Source: RHLJ01 sp963974345 (GTDB lineage Bacteria > Bacteroidota > Rhodothermia > Balneolales > Balneolaceae). From it: a stretch of 64,000 nucleotides of DNA. How positions within the stretch are numbered: the first letter of the stretch is position 1; the number at the start of each line of letters is the position of its first letter. The translations under genes and the position numbers were made by a program. Of the stretch, positions 44,915 to 53,227 are shown one piece after another. Under the pieces are notes generated by a model. That model was not told the DNA's origin. It saw only the letters and a program-made list of their open reading frames with translations, and searched no databases. The DNA lies in assembly GCA_963974345.1 (NCBI GenBank), contig CAXBBW010000002.1, forward strand, positions 248,001 through 312,000, in the 5' to 3' direction.

Positions 44915-45739
44915 ATGAGAAAGAACAAATATCTATCCATTTCCAAAATCTTAGAACTCAAACCCTACCTCGATTCCCTCGTTCAGCAACTTGATACTTC
45001 GAAATTTATCGATAATGATCCTATTCAATTCATGCATGCTTTTGAAAAAAAAACAGATCAAGAGCTAGCAGGATTTTTTGCGGCTATTATGGCTTGGGGT
45101 CGCCGAGATATTGTAATTGCTAAAGTGGATGACTTGCTAAAACGCATGAATTACCTACCGACTGAGTATGTGAAGAACTTCAGTGAATCGGATGTGCCGG
45201 AACTAGAAACATTCAAGCATCGCACTTTCAAACCAATAGATATTTACTGGTTGATAAAAGGGTTACAAACTATCCTACAAAAGTTCGGAGATTTTGAAGG
45301 ATTTTGGGCAAGTTGTTACCACCAATCAAAAAATGAAAAGCGTGAACTGATTGCTGTCTTTCATCAACGTTTTTTTGAGCTTCATCCCGAAACTCCTCAA
45401 CGAACTAGAAAACATATTTCAAACACAGAGAAAAACAGTTCTGCTAAAAGGTTATATATGTATCTGAGATGGTGCATTCGCAAAAGTGATGTAGATCTGG
45501 AGATTTGGAATTTTATGTCACCAGCTGAGCTTAAGGTTCCTTTGGATGTACATGTAGCCCGGCAAGCACGTCGATTAGGATTACTCTCAAGACTTCAAAA
45601 TGATTGGAAATCAGTAGTAGAGTTAACTCATAAATTAAGTCTTCTCGATCCTACAGATCCTGCCAAATATGATTTTGCTTTATTTGGGCTTGGTGTTTAC
45701 CCTGAGTTTGTTGATGAAAGATTTTACGTGAACAAGTAA
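44915..45739 (+). CDS. TIGR02757 family protein
   Basis: About 274 residues from the ATG at 44915, which directly precedes the family-like start NKYLSISKILELKPYLDSLV; an upstream in-frame start at 44876 would add a non-conserved tail. The family is recognised from AGFFAAIMAWGRRDIVIAKVD, the basic RLYMYLRWCIRKSDVDLEIW core and the C-terminal LLDPTDPAKYDFALFGLG. The family is widespread in Bacteroidota and has a HhH-like (DNA glycosylase-like) C-terminal region, but its activity has not been established to my knowledge. It lies between the FG-GAP gene and rpsU and is transcribed alone. Confidence 0.82.
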   Translation: MRKNKYLSISKILELKPYLDSLVQQLDTSKFIDNDPIQFMHAFEKKTDQELAGFFAAIMAWGRRDIVIAKVDDLLKRMNYLPTEYVKNFSESDVPELETFKHRTFKPIDIYWLIKGLQTILQKFGDFEGFWASCYHQSKNEKRELIAVFHQRFFELHPETPQRTRKHISNTEKNSSAKRLYMYLRWCIRKSDVDLEIWNFMSPAELKVPLDVHVARQARRLGLLSRLQNDWKSVVELTHKLSLLDPTDPAKYDFALFGLGVYPEFVDERFYVNK

Positions 45740-45839
45740 ATAAGAGTCCCCCTATTCGCATGTTTATTTAACCCCATTAACCCTAAAATTTGAAGAAAAA
45801 CTTAGGAAATCAAAAATTAAGATTTCACACAAAATTTCT

Positions 45840-45847
45840 TATATTTA
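45840..45847 (+). promoter_or_regulatory. Candidate -7 element (TATATTTA) before rpsU
   Basis: CTTATATTTAA sits 55 bases before the rpsU start codon. The same decamer, CTTATATTTA, precedes lrp and rpmE. It fits the Bacteroidota TAnnTTTG form with a last-base change; the -33 site reads TTA. Confidence 0.35.
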
Positions 45848-45894
45848 ATGCTCCCAATTATGGGAAATAATAAAATGAAAGGAAGTGAGATTCA

Positions 45895-46089
45895 ATGCTA
45901 GGAGTAGAAGTTAAAGATAATGAAAGTGTTGAACGTGCGATTAATCGTTTTAAGAAGATGATAACTCGTTCCCGAGTTCTTAATGAATACAAGGAACGTC
46001 AACAGTTTATCAAGCCTTCTTTTGCAAAACGTGAGGCTATGAAAAAAGCCGTACGTGAGCAGCGACGCCGTACACGTGAAAATTTCTAA
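45895..46089 (+). CDS. rpsU: 30S ribosomal protein S21
   Basis: A 64-residue, very basic small-subunit protein that starts MLGVEVKDNESVERAINRFKK and has the KPSFAKREAMKKAVREQRRRTRENF tail, a clear S21. AAAGGAAGTGAG lies six bases before the ATG, one of the better Shine-Dalgarno sequences in the window. A strong terminator shared with the convergent radA follows the stop codon by 20 bases. In Bacteroidota S21 is a known partner in Shine-Dalgarno choice because the anti-SD region is occluded, which fits the weak SD sites seen elsewhere. Confidence 0.95.
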   Translation: MLGVEVKDNESVERAINRFKKMITRSRVLNEYKERQQFIKPSFAKREAMKKAVREQRRRTRENF

Positions 46090-46108
46090 CAATTGATTCA
46101 CATTTTAT

Positions 46109-46141
46109 AAGCCTTTGGTTTTCTTAACCAAGGGCTTTTTT
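46109..46141. terminator. Bidirectional terminator of rpsU and radA
   Basis: AAGCCTTTGGTT / AACCAAGGGCTT forms a 12-pair stem with one G-T wobble and a TTCTT loop, followed by a run of Ts. The radA stop codon (complement TTA at 46124-46126) lies in the loop and right arm of this hairpin, so the last codons of radA (encoding KKALG) form part of the structure. Confidence 0.88.
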
Positions 46142-47461
46142 TATGGCATCCCGAATATATTTAACTCCATCTAAACCCTTTCCTGATGGAATTATCGAAT
46201 TACTAAAGCCTAATTTAGCAGCCTCTTTTCTACGCTGATCGATATGAGGTACCGTTCTAACTTCTCCACCTAAACCAACTTCCCCGATAAATGCCGTTTG
46301 CTGATTGATAGGTTTATCAATTAAACTGGAAACTAATGCACAACACACTCCTAAATCACCAGCAGGATCATTTAGTCTGAATCCACCAGCTATATTCAAA
46401 TAAACATCTTGGTTATTAAAACTAAAGCCCGCTCTTTTTTCCAAAACTGCTAATAACAACGCTAATCGATTTCGATCAAACCCGTTAGCAGTTCGCTGAG
46501 GCATTCCATATGCTGAAGCTGTTACCAAAGCCTGAACTTCAATTAAAAGTGGTCGAGAACCTTCCATTGTACATACTACAGCGTTTCCACTAACTCCTTC
46601 CGTTTGATCGGAAATGAAAAGTTCTGAAGGATTGGTGACCTCTGTAAGTCCTAATTCATTCATTTGAAAAACGCCTACTTCCTGCGCCGGTCCAAATCGG
46701 TTTTTTAAACTTCGAAGTAGTCGATAAGTATAATTTTTATCTCCTTCAAATTGAAGAACGGTATCAACCATATGTTCCAAAACTCTTGGACCGGCTATAT
46801 CTCCTTCCTTAGTTACATGCCCGATTACAATGGTCGTGATGTTCTTCTTCTTTGCCACTTGCTGGAATAATGCCGCACACTCTTTCACCTGCTGAATACT
46901 TCCGGGCATACTTGATAATTCTGTTCTGTAAACCGTTTGAATAGAATCCACAATTAATAAATCTGGATTTACTTTTTGGGCTTCCTCTATGATCTTATCA
47001 ACTTGAGTTTCGTTGTATACCAACAATTTATCGGATTTCACCCCAAGGCGTTGAGCACGCTGTTTTATTTGTCCCGCCGATTCTTCTCCAGCACAATATA
47101 GAATACTTAGCTCCGGGTTTGATTTGGCAATTTGAAGAGTGAGCGTGCTTTTTCCTATTCCGGGTTCTCCACCAATTAGAATATAGGCACCAGGAAGAAA
47201 CCCACCACCAAGTACACGATCGAATTCTGTAATATTACTTAAGAATCGTGATTTTTCTGAAGTTTCAACATCAGAAAGTTTTCTGGGAGCTTCTGCTTGA
47301 TCTAGTCCGGATACTTTTGCTTTGTGTTCAACATCTTTTTTTGATGAGGATGCTTTCTCTACAAAAGTATTCCATTCACCACAAGATGGGCAGCTTCCTA
47401 ACCATTTTGGAGAAACGTGTCCACATGTTGAACATTCGAATTGTGTTTTGATTTTAGGCAA
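46124..47461 (-). CDS. radA: DNA repair protein RadA (Sms)
   Basis: A 445-residue RecA-like ATPase. The N-terminal zinc finger uses Cys10, Cys13, Cys24 and Cys27 (FECSTCGHVSPKWLGSCPSC). Walker A GGEPGIGKST is near residue 96, the RadA-specific KNRFG motif is near 252, and the C-terminal Lon-like domain contains GGFRLNDPAGDLG and the GEVGLGGEVR motif. RadA promotes branch migration in recombinational repair. Start ATG at 47459-47461. It ends inside the terminator shared with rpsU, with no spacer. Confidence 0.96.
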   Translation of the reverse strand: MPKIKTQFECSTCGHVSPKWLGSCPSCGEWNTFVEKASSSKKDVEHKAKVSGLDQAEAPRKLSDVETSEKSRFLSNITEFDRVLGGGFLPGAYILIGGEPGIGKSTLTLQIAKSNPELSILYCAGEESAGQIKQRAQRLGVKSDKLLVYNETQVDKIIEEAQKVNPDLLIVDSIQTVYRTELSSMPGSIQQVKECAALFQQVAKKKNITTIVIGHVTKEGDIAGPRVLEHMVDTVLQFEGDKNYTYRLLRSLKNRFGPAQEVGVFQMNELGLTEVTNPSELFISDQTEGVSGNAVVCTMEGSRPLLIEVQALVTASAYGMPQRTANGFDRNRLALLLAVLEKRAGFSFNNQDVYLNIAGGFRLNDPAGDLGVCCALVSSLIDKPINQQTAFIGEVGLGGEVRTVPHIDQRRKEAAKLGFSNSIIPSGKGLDGVKYIRDAIKKALG

Positions 47462-47514
47462 TTATTTTAATTAAATACTTGTTATAACTCCATTAAATAT
47501 ATACATAGTAACTA

Positions 47515-47522
47515 TATATTTG
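47515..47522 (+). promoter_or_regulatory. Candidate -7 element (TATATTTG) before the duplicated-domain lipoprotein gene
   Basis: TATATTTG lies 36 bases before the ATG at 47559 in the gap divergent from radA and fits TAnnTTTG. A TTTG at the matching -33 distance is not seen. Confidence 0.3.
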
Positions 47523-47558
47523 ATTCAAAATTTATTATTTTAGCAAAAAAATATTGAT

Positions 47559-49625
47559 ATGTTTAAGAGAGCTTTATTTTTTTTAATCATCATTATTGGT
47601 ATTTCTTCCTGCAAAAAGAATAGTACTTCTACTAATCAGGACTTAGAGACTTATAATCTTAAAATCCAGATTTTAGAAGATTACACATTCTCTAATCCCA
47701 TTAATTCCATACACCCAGTTAGCCCGTCTTTAAAACTTAAGGCTCCTTTTGATGGAAGAATATTTACTGTTTCAAACGGTGGCTTTTCTAAAGAATTTAG
47801 TTATGAAGATTCTCTAGTCGCTCCTGACGGTGGTTTTAATATTGAATGGGAAGGAACCAATTCTCCAATAACAATTACTATTCCTCCTACTTCCAGAACC
47901 GAAGAAGGCAAAGTGGTGTTTTCAGAAAATTTAGAAGAAGGTAAAGAATACAGTATAAATCCTTTGGTACAAGTTTCAAAAATTGATACTGCAGCTTTTA
48001 TATTAAAGTTTACCTCAGCTAATGGAGAAGATGACTTAATTCAATCTGCTCACATTCAAAAAAATGAAGAATGGATTCCGATGCTAAAGGAAGCTTCTTG
48101 CCTCGATGAGATTAATGAACAACATCAGACTAACTATTCATTTTTCGCGGAACTTTCTGACTTAAATTTGGACGAAACACTAACCCTTAAATTGACCAAC
48201 ACTTTTGGTGAAGAACAACTAGCTGAAATTACAACCGCTGTTTTACCGTTTGGAAGATTTACGGTGCATAATGTTCTAGAAAAAGCCTCCTCAAATGATT
48301 GCTCAACAGATAGCCTTCTTGTTAACTCATTGGAAATAGACTTAGACGAACTTAGCTTTGCGCCATTCTACACTTATAATTTTAAAGTTAGAATATTTGA
48401 TAAATATATTTATAAAAATCCTGTCAATACTAACCTTAGACAAATTAGTACTCCTCTACTGGTAAAATCTTCATTTGATGGGAGAAGTTTTTCAATATCA
48501 GACTCTTCACGGCAACAGGATTTTGTTTATGGTCCTCCAAGCCCAATTTGGGAAGGAGATTCTTTCTTAGAGGAAGGCATTCGGGTAGAATGGCCTTCTA
48601 ATTCTGAGGATTTTGATATTACTCTCAAAATAAATAAAACGGAAAATTTTGAAGAGCTAATTCAAAAACAAAATATTAAAAAAGGTCAGTTTAATAATAA
48701 TGTTGGGATTGGAGCTACTGTTGAAGCAAAAAAAATTGATTTAGCCGCATTTGTTATCAGGATTCCAGATTTTCTGGATTCAAGAATTACAGAAGGTATT
48801 GATGGATTTGACTTCTACTCAAATGGTGTCTGGAAGCCAATGTTAAATGAAAGTGATTGCCTTAATGAAATATACACTTCAAGTGGTGAGCCCTACCCAG
48901 CGTTTATTATGCTTAATGACCTACCACTTGATACTACACTAACTTTTAGAATTAATAATATAAATGGATTAAGCTATGAGTTCACCCGAAAAATGGGGAT
49001 TGCACCGTTTAATTCTCAAGAGGTTTCCCATCCCGACAGATGCTTTGATTGGGAGTTATTTATTAATGTAATCAACATCCCACGGGAAGAGATCGAAAAT
49101 GATTATGTAAATAATACTTTGTTACCTCGTACAGAGAATTATTTCCCTTTACCTACCATTGGTGATAGTTTAAAATTCATTCATACTCGTAATGAAGAAC
49201 TTGCAGGAACAATTGAATACGATTTTTATCTTGTTCCATTATCAATTTCCACTTCTCCAGATACTACTATAACCTATGAAAGACATATAACTTGGATTCC
49301 TAGCGGTTTTGGAGGATCCAGATTAGATTCTGCTGATATCGATACGGTAACACTAATAGTAAAAAATAAACAGTTCGAATCTCTAGATTTTTTTCCTGAG
49401 GTGGGTGCTACGGCGAACGACTTTTATACTTACTATCCATCTGATTTTGAAAATCCGCATACCGAAACAATTTACATTGAACCCAATAACGGACAACCAC
49501 CCTTTAATTCAACCAGCATTACTTTATCTAAAGAAAGAGGTATTATAAGAATAACGAGGTTTATTCAGTATTCTTACAACAGTTCGGGAAGACTCTCTTA
49601 TACTTATACTCTTCAGGAAAACTAG
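47559..49625 (+). CDS. Putative surface lipoprotein with two tandem copies of an unknown domain
   Basis: A 688-residue protein with a lipoprotein signal (lipobox GISSC, Cys18). The mature part holds two similar domains, about residues 32-248 and 272-495, each with the order FDGRxFxxS, a WEG segment, KIDxAAF, WxPMLxExxCLxEI and DLxLDxTLTxxxxN. They are followed by an unrelated C-terminal part (about 500-688) rich in Asp, Asn and Thr. I recognise no known family; the duplication is visible from the shared motifs alone. No transporter or polysaccharide-utilisation gene is next to it: radA is divergent and a flippase-like gene is convergent. Confidence 0.7.
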   Translation: MFKRALFFLIIIIGISSCKKNSTSTNQDLETYNLKIQILEDYTFSNPINSIHPVSPSLKLKAPFDGRIFTVSNGGFSKEFSYEDSLVAPDGGFNIEWEGTNSPITITIPPTSRTEEGKVVFSENLEEGKEYSINPLVQVSKIDTAAFILKFTSANGEDDLIQSAHIQKNEEWIPMLKEASCLDEINEQHQTNYSFFAELSDLNLDETLTLKLTNTFGEEQLAEITTAVLPFGRFTVHNVLEKASSNDCSTDSLLVNSLEIDLDELSFAPFYTYNFKVRIFDKYIYKNPVNTNLRQISTPLLVKSSFDGRSFSISDSSRQQDFVYGPPSPIWEGDSFLEEGIRVEWPSNSEDFDITLKINKTENFEELIQKQNIKKGQFNNNVGIGATVEAKKIDLAAFVIRIPDFLDSRITEGIDGFDFYSNGVWKPMLNESDCLNEIYTSSGEPYPAFIMLNDLPLDTTLTFRINNINGLSYEFTRKMGIAPFNSQEVSHPDRCFDWELFINVINIPREEIENDYVNNTLLPRTENYFPLPTIGDSLKFIHTRNEELAGTIEYDFYLVPLSISTSPDTTITYERHITWIPSGFGGSRLDSADIDTVTLIVKNKQFESLDFFPEVGATANDFYTYYPSDFENPHTETIYIEPNNGQPPFNSTSITLSKERGIIRITRFIQYSYNSSGRLSYTYTLQEN

Positions 49626-49626
49626 A

Positions 49627-50673
49627 TCAATCCTTTTTCACAATCTCAACTACTTGTTTATTGATATACCAGGTTGTTGCAGCTGCCCCAACGGCCACGG
49701 TGATGTAGTAACTTATCATTCTCCAAAGAAATAGCGCTAGCCCAATAAATGCTTCTCTATCAATTAAAGGACCTTGAAAAAGTACGAAAAGACCTTCAAC
49801 GCCACCACTTCCACCCGGGGTTGGAACAACTAAGAATGCTAAGTTCATGGCCAAGCTTCTTAAAACAGACAAAATCTCAGGAGCTGGAAGTAAACTTAAA
49901 ACAACAATAGTTGCGAGTGCTATTCTAGCCAACCAAGACATAGTTGAAAAGAAAAATGCTTTAAATAAGAAACTAGCAGGTTTTTTCCGAAGTTGGTGGG
50001 CGTAGCTTTCTAGATTCTCAGCTTCTGCATTTATTTTTTCTTCAAACCTTCTTAAAACAGGAAGTTTAAAAACTGCTTTCACTACTTTTTTAATAGCTGC
50101 TGGATTTACTAGGACACCATACGCTAAAATACTGGCATAACTAAGTAGTAATACATACAAAAAAATCATTGAAGCTTCGCCTATCAAACCTGCTTCCAAA
50201 GGAATTACTTCATAAAAAATACCTGTAACCAGTAAGATTGGAATTGCTATTGCGAACCATATCTGATCTAATAACACACTGTATAAAATTATAGCGGTTG
50301 ATTCACCTAGATTTAGTCCTTCTTTGGTCATTGCATAAGTAGCCATCGGAGCACCTCCGATTGTAGATGGCGTAACTGCAGAGGTAAAATCCCAAGTCAA
50401 CACAATCCTAAAAGCGCCAAACCATCCTATTATTCCTTCCGAAAGAACTCTGAATTTTGCTGCTGTGAACCAAACTCTTAAAAAAGAAACAACTAAAGCA
50501 ATTCCTAAGCCTGGAAGCCTTTTAGGAGCTAAATGTTGTAAAATACCTGGGGTATAAGTGTAGTAAACAACTGCAGCCATAGTAAATACACTAAGAGATA
50601 TCGATATAAAAAGATATTTCTTAGAGATTAAACTCTGCGGTTGTGTTATGTCTGTTCCGTCGATACTCAACAA
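49627..50673 (-). CDS. Flippase-like/LPTR family membrane protein (UPF0104-type)
   Basis: A 348-residue membrane protein with about eight hydrophobic helices, in the family of lysylphosphatidylglycerol synthase transmembrane regions and AglD/UPF0104. The family features here are GFGGSGG-like VPTPGGSGGVEGLFVLF near residue 285 (including the conserved acidic residue), PSTIGGAPMATYAMTKEGL near 102 and the ITVAVGAAATTWY end. Proteins of this type may transport lipid-linked sugars or other lipids; a specific role is not known. Its stop lies one base from that of the convergent lipoprotein gene. It is read from its own start codon at 50671-50673 and separated from the aldolase gene by a terminator. 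Confidence 0.83.
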   Translation of the reverse strand: MLSIDGTDITQPQSLISKKYLFISISLSVFTMAAVVYYTYTPGILQHLAPKRLPGLGIALVVSFLRVWFTAAKFRVLSEGIIGWFGAFRIVLTWDFTSAVTPSTIGGAPMATYAMTKEGLNLGESTAIILYSVLLDQIWFAIAIPILLVTGIFYEVIPLEAGLIGEASMIFLYVLLLSYASILAYGVLVNPAAIKKVVKAVFKLPVLRRFEEKINAEAENLESYAHQLRKKPASFLFKAFFFSTMSWLARIALATIVVLSLLPAPEILSVLRSLAMNLAFLVVPTPGGSGGVEGLFVLFQGPLIDREAFIGLALFLWRMISYYITVAVGAAATTWYINKQVVEIVKKD

Positions 50674-50693
50674 TTTTTATTTTGGGTAAGTAT

Positions 50694-50724
50694 AAAAAAA
50701 GCCACGCACAAGAATGTGCGTGGC
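50694..50724 (-). terminator. Rho-independent terminator of the aldolase gene
   Basis: A perfect 10-pair stem, GCCACGCACA / TGTGCGTGGC with an AGAA loop, followed (reading on the minus strand) by a run of seven Ts at 50694-50700. It lies between the aldolase stop at 50746 and the downstream flippase-like gene. Confidence 0.92.
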
Positions 50725-50745
50725 TGTAAATATTTTACCAAAAAA

Positions 50746-51822
50746 TTATGCTATGGTAACTTCGTCGTTTAAATATACATCCTGAATCATATTGAGAAGC
50801 TTAACACCTTCTCCAATAGGACGTTGGAAAGCTTTACGACCACTTATAAGCCCCATTCCACCAGCACGCTTATTGATCACTGCAGTTTTAACAGCATCAG
50901 CAAAATCATTGTCGCCAGAAGCTCCACCTGAGTTTATCAAACCAGCACGTCCCATAAAGCAATTAGCTACTTGGTAACGGGTAAGGTCGATTGGATGGTC
51001 TGAACTCAATTCAGTATAAATGCGCTCATCTAATTTTCCATAGCTTGAATTTCCAGAATTCAGCGCTTTATAACCACCATTATTGGTTGGTTGTTTTTGT
51101 TTAATGATATCAGCACCAATTGTTGTACCAATATGATTTGCTTGACCAGTTAAGTCAGCAGAAGTATGATAATCTACTCCATCAACTTTAAAGCCGTTAT
51201 TACGAGTGTAGCACCAAAGAATAGTAGCTAAACCTAATTCGTGAGCGTATGCAAAAGCTTGAGCTACTTCCTGAATCTGTCTATTTGATTCTTCTGATCC
51301 AAAATAGATAGTTGCTCCAACAGCGGCTGCGCCCATATCATAAGCCTGATCAATATTACCAAACATGATTTGGTCAAAGGTATTTGGATACGTCAAAAGC
51401 TCGTTGTGATTAATTTTCACAACAAAAGGGATTTTGTGAGCATATTTTCTAGAAACAATTCTCAATGCTCCAAAAGTAGATGCTACTGCATTACATCCTG
51501 CTTCAATAGCTAGTTTTACAATATTCTCAGGATCAAAATAATCAGGATTTGCTGCAAATGAAGCACCTGCTGAATGCTCAATTCCCTGATCTACAGGCAA
51601 TATTGAAAGAAAACCTGAACCACCAAGTCTACCAGATTCGAATAACCATTGTAAATTTCCTAGCACTCTGTTATTCCGATCAGAGTGAGACCAAATATCA
51701 TCTACAAAAGTAGAGGAAGGCAAAGCTAAACGATCTTTGCTTATGGTTTTACTTTCATGTTCTAAAAGATAAGAGGCTTCATCGCCCAGCATCTCTTCAA
51801 TCTTCGATGTAACAAGTGACAT
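50746..51822 (-). CDS. fbaB: Class I fructose-bisphosphate aldolase (DhnA/FbaB type)
   Basis: About 358 residues from the ATG at 51820-51822; a longer frame from 51906 adds 28 residues with no family match. It is a TIM-barrel aldolase of the archaeal-type/DhnA family: LSILPVDQGIEHSAGASF (phosphate-site DQG), VVKINHNELLTYP with the Schiff-base-region lysine, and the C-terminal GLISGRKAFQRPIGEG phosphate loop. It splits fructose 1,6-bisphosphate to two triose phosphates. The family is also called FbaB in E. coli. It sits alone, with a strong terminator after its stop. A class II aldolase may exist elsewhere. Confidence 0.87.
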   Translation of the reverse strand: MSLVTSKIEEMLGDEASYLLEHESKTISKDRLALPSSTFVDDIWSHSDRNNRVLGNLQWLFESGRLGGSGFLSILPVDQGIEHSAGASFAANPDYFDPENIVKLAIEAGCNAVASTFGALRIVSRKYAHKIPFVVKINHNELLTYPNTFDQIMFGNIDQAYDMGAAAVGATIYFGSEESNRQIQEVAQAFAYAHELGLATILWCYTRNNGFKVDGVDYHTSADLTGQANHIGTTIGADIIKQKQPTNNGGYKALNSGNSSYGKLDERIYTELSSDHPIDLTRYQVANCFMGRAGLINSGGASGDNDFADAVKTAVINKRAGGMGLISGRKAFQRPIGEGVKLLNMIQDVYLNDEVTIA

Positions 51823-51965
51823 ATCTATACTTTTTGAAATTAAATTTGAGGTTGGAAAATATAGGAGATAATCCATGAAATGACTAACCAAACTTATAAG
51901 TTGCATGTAATTCGGTTACGTCAAACGCCTTAAAATCCTTATCTTTTGTAAATATTTGATGAACT

Positions 51966-52955
51966 ATGAAAATTGATACTATTACTCTTCCCGAAAAACC
52001 GCTTTTCCTCGCTCCTATGGAGGATGTTACGGACTCATCCTTTAGGCAAATTTGCAGAAGAAAAGGAGCAGACATCGTTTTTACAGAATTCATAAGCTCT
52101 GAAGCACTAATTAGAGATTCAGATATTGCTCTTCATAAGATGAGTTATAATGAGAGTGAGCGTCCTTTTGGTATCCAAATTTTTGGTGGACGAGAAGAAG
52201 CAATGGAAGGTGCCGCTAAAGTAGCAGAGAATAATAATCCAGATTTGGTGGATATAAATTTTGGATGCCCAGTTTATAAAGTTGTGAACAAAGGGGCAGG
52301 AGCAGCTTGTTTAAGAGACATTGGTATGATGGAGCGAATGGCTGGAACTGTTGTAGACGCCGTCCAAGATAAACCTGTTACTGTTAAAACCAGACTTGGT
52401 TGGGATGATGATACTATCAAGATTCAGGAAGTAGCTTTAATGTTGCAAAACATTGGGGTAAAAGCACTAACCGTACATGCCCGAACAAGAGCTCAAAAAT
52501 ATACCGGCAATGCTCGTTGGGAATGGCTAAAGAAACTTAGGAACACTCCCGGTCTTGAAATTCCAGTCATAGGAAATGGTGATGTAACTACCCCTGAACT
52601 TGCAAAAAAGATGTTTGATGAAACAGGCGTTGATGGAGTTATGATTGGTAGGGGCGCAATTGGAAATCCTTGGATTTTTCAACAAACTCGGCACTACCTT
52701 GAAACTGGTGAGCTTATTCCAGAACCTACTTTACATGAAAAGCTAGAGCTTTGTGCAGAGCAACTTCGCCTTTCCGTAGACCATCAAGGGGAGCGATACG
52801 GTGTTATAATTATGAAAAAACATTACGGTCAATATTTGAAAGGAATCCGAAATGGAAAAAAATTGCGAATGGAATTGATGAGTCATTCGGAAATGGATCC
52901 TATTCTGGAAATCTTACTCAATTATAAGGAAGAAGAGTTTTTTGTAGTTAGTTAA
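51966..52955 (+). CDS. dusB: tRNA-dihydrouridine synthase (DusB-like)
   Basis: A 329-residue FMN enzyme that reduces uridine in the tRNA D-loop with NADPH. The TIM barrel begins PLFLAPMEDVTDSSFRQICR; VDINFGCPVYKVVNKGAGAA carries the catalytic Cys (in GCP), and KTRLGWDD, HARTRAQKYTG and GNGDVTTPE complete the FMN and tRNA site. MIGRGAIGNPWIF and the C-terminal helical domain with HYGQYLKGIRNGKKLR follow. DusB is the most widespread bacterial type; assignment between DusA, B and C is by resemblance only. It diverges from the aldolase gene, with 143 bases between start codons. Confidence 0.9.
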   Translation: MKIDTITLPEKPLFLAPMEDVTDSSFRQICRRKGADIVFTEFISSEALIRDSDIALHKMSYNESERPFGIQIFGGREEAMEGAAKVAENNNPDLVDINFGCPVYKVVNKGAGAACLRDIGMMERMAGTVVDAVQDKPVTVKTRLGWDDDTIKIQEVALMLQNIGVKALTVHARTRAQKYTGNARWEWLKKLRNTPGLEIPVIGNGDVTTPELAKKMFDETGVDGVMIGRGAIGNPWIFQQTRHYLETGELIPEPTLHEKLELCAEQLRLSVDHQGERYGVIIMKKHYGQYLKGIRNGKKLRMELMSHSEMDPILEILLNYKEEEFFVVS

Positions 52956-53021
52956 TTCTAGTTCTGAATCTTTTCTTTTTTCCAATCGTACCCAATCTCT
53001 GTTCAAACAAAGGAGATTTTT

Positions 53022-53222
53022 ATGTTATCCAGATTAGCAATGGTTTTCAGATCATTTTTAGGAGCGGCGGGAGTTGCCGCATCCCCAGTAAAAGCTATCA
53101 CGGGAATTGTGGTAAGCTTGATTATACCCTATTTATTTTATGCTTTTCTAGGTGGATTTGGTCTTGCCCTCGCTATTTTTGGAATAGGTTGGGCAATCTG
53201 GTTTTTCACAAAGAAAAAATAA
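53022..53222 (+). CDS. Small membrane protein of unknown function (66 aa)
   Basis: A 66-residue ORF with one of the strongest ribosome binding sites of the window (AAAGGAG, five bases before the ATG). It has an amphipathic start, two membrane helices (about 22-40 and 43-62) and a KKK end, consistent with the positive-inside rule. I do not recognise the family. It is transcribed with or just behind dusB (66 bases after its stop) and is convergent with the S9 peptidase gene, which starts its stop codon six bases later. Confidence 0.65.
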   Translation: MLSRLAMVFRSFLGAAGVAASPVKAITGIVVSLIIPYLFYAFLGGFGLALAIFGIGWAIWFFTKKK

Positions 53223-53227
53223 CTAGC

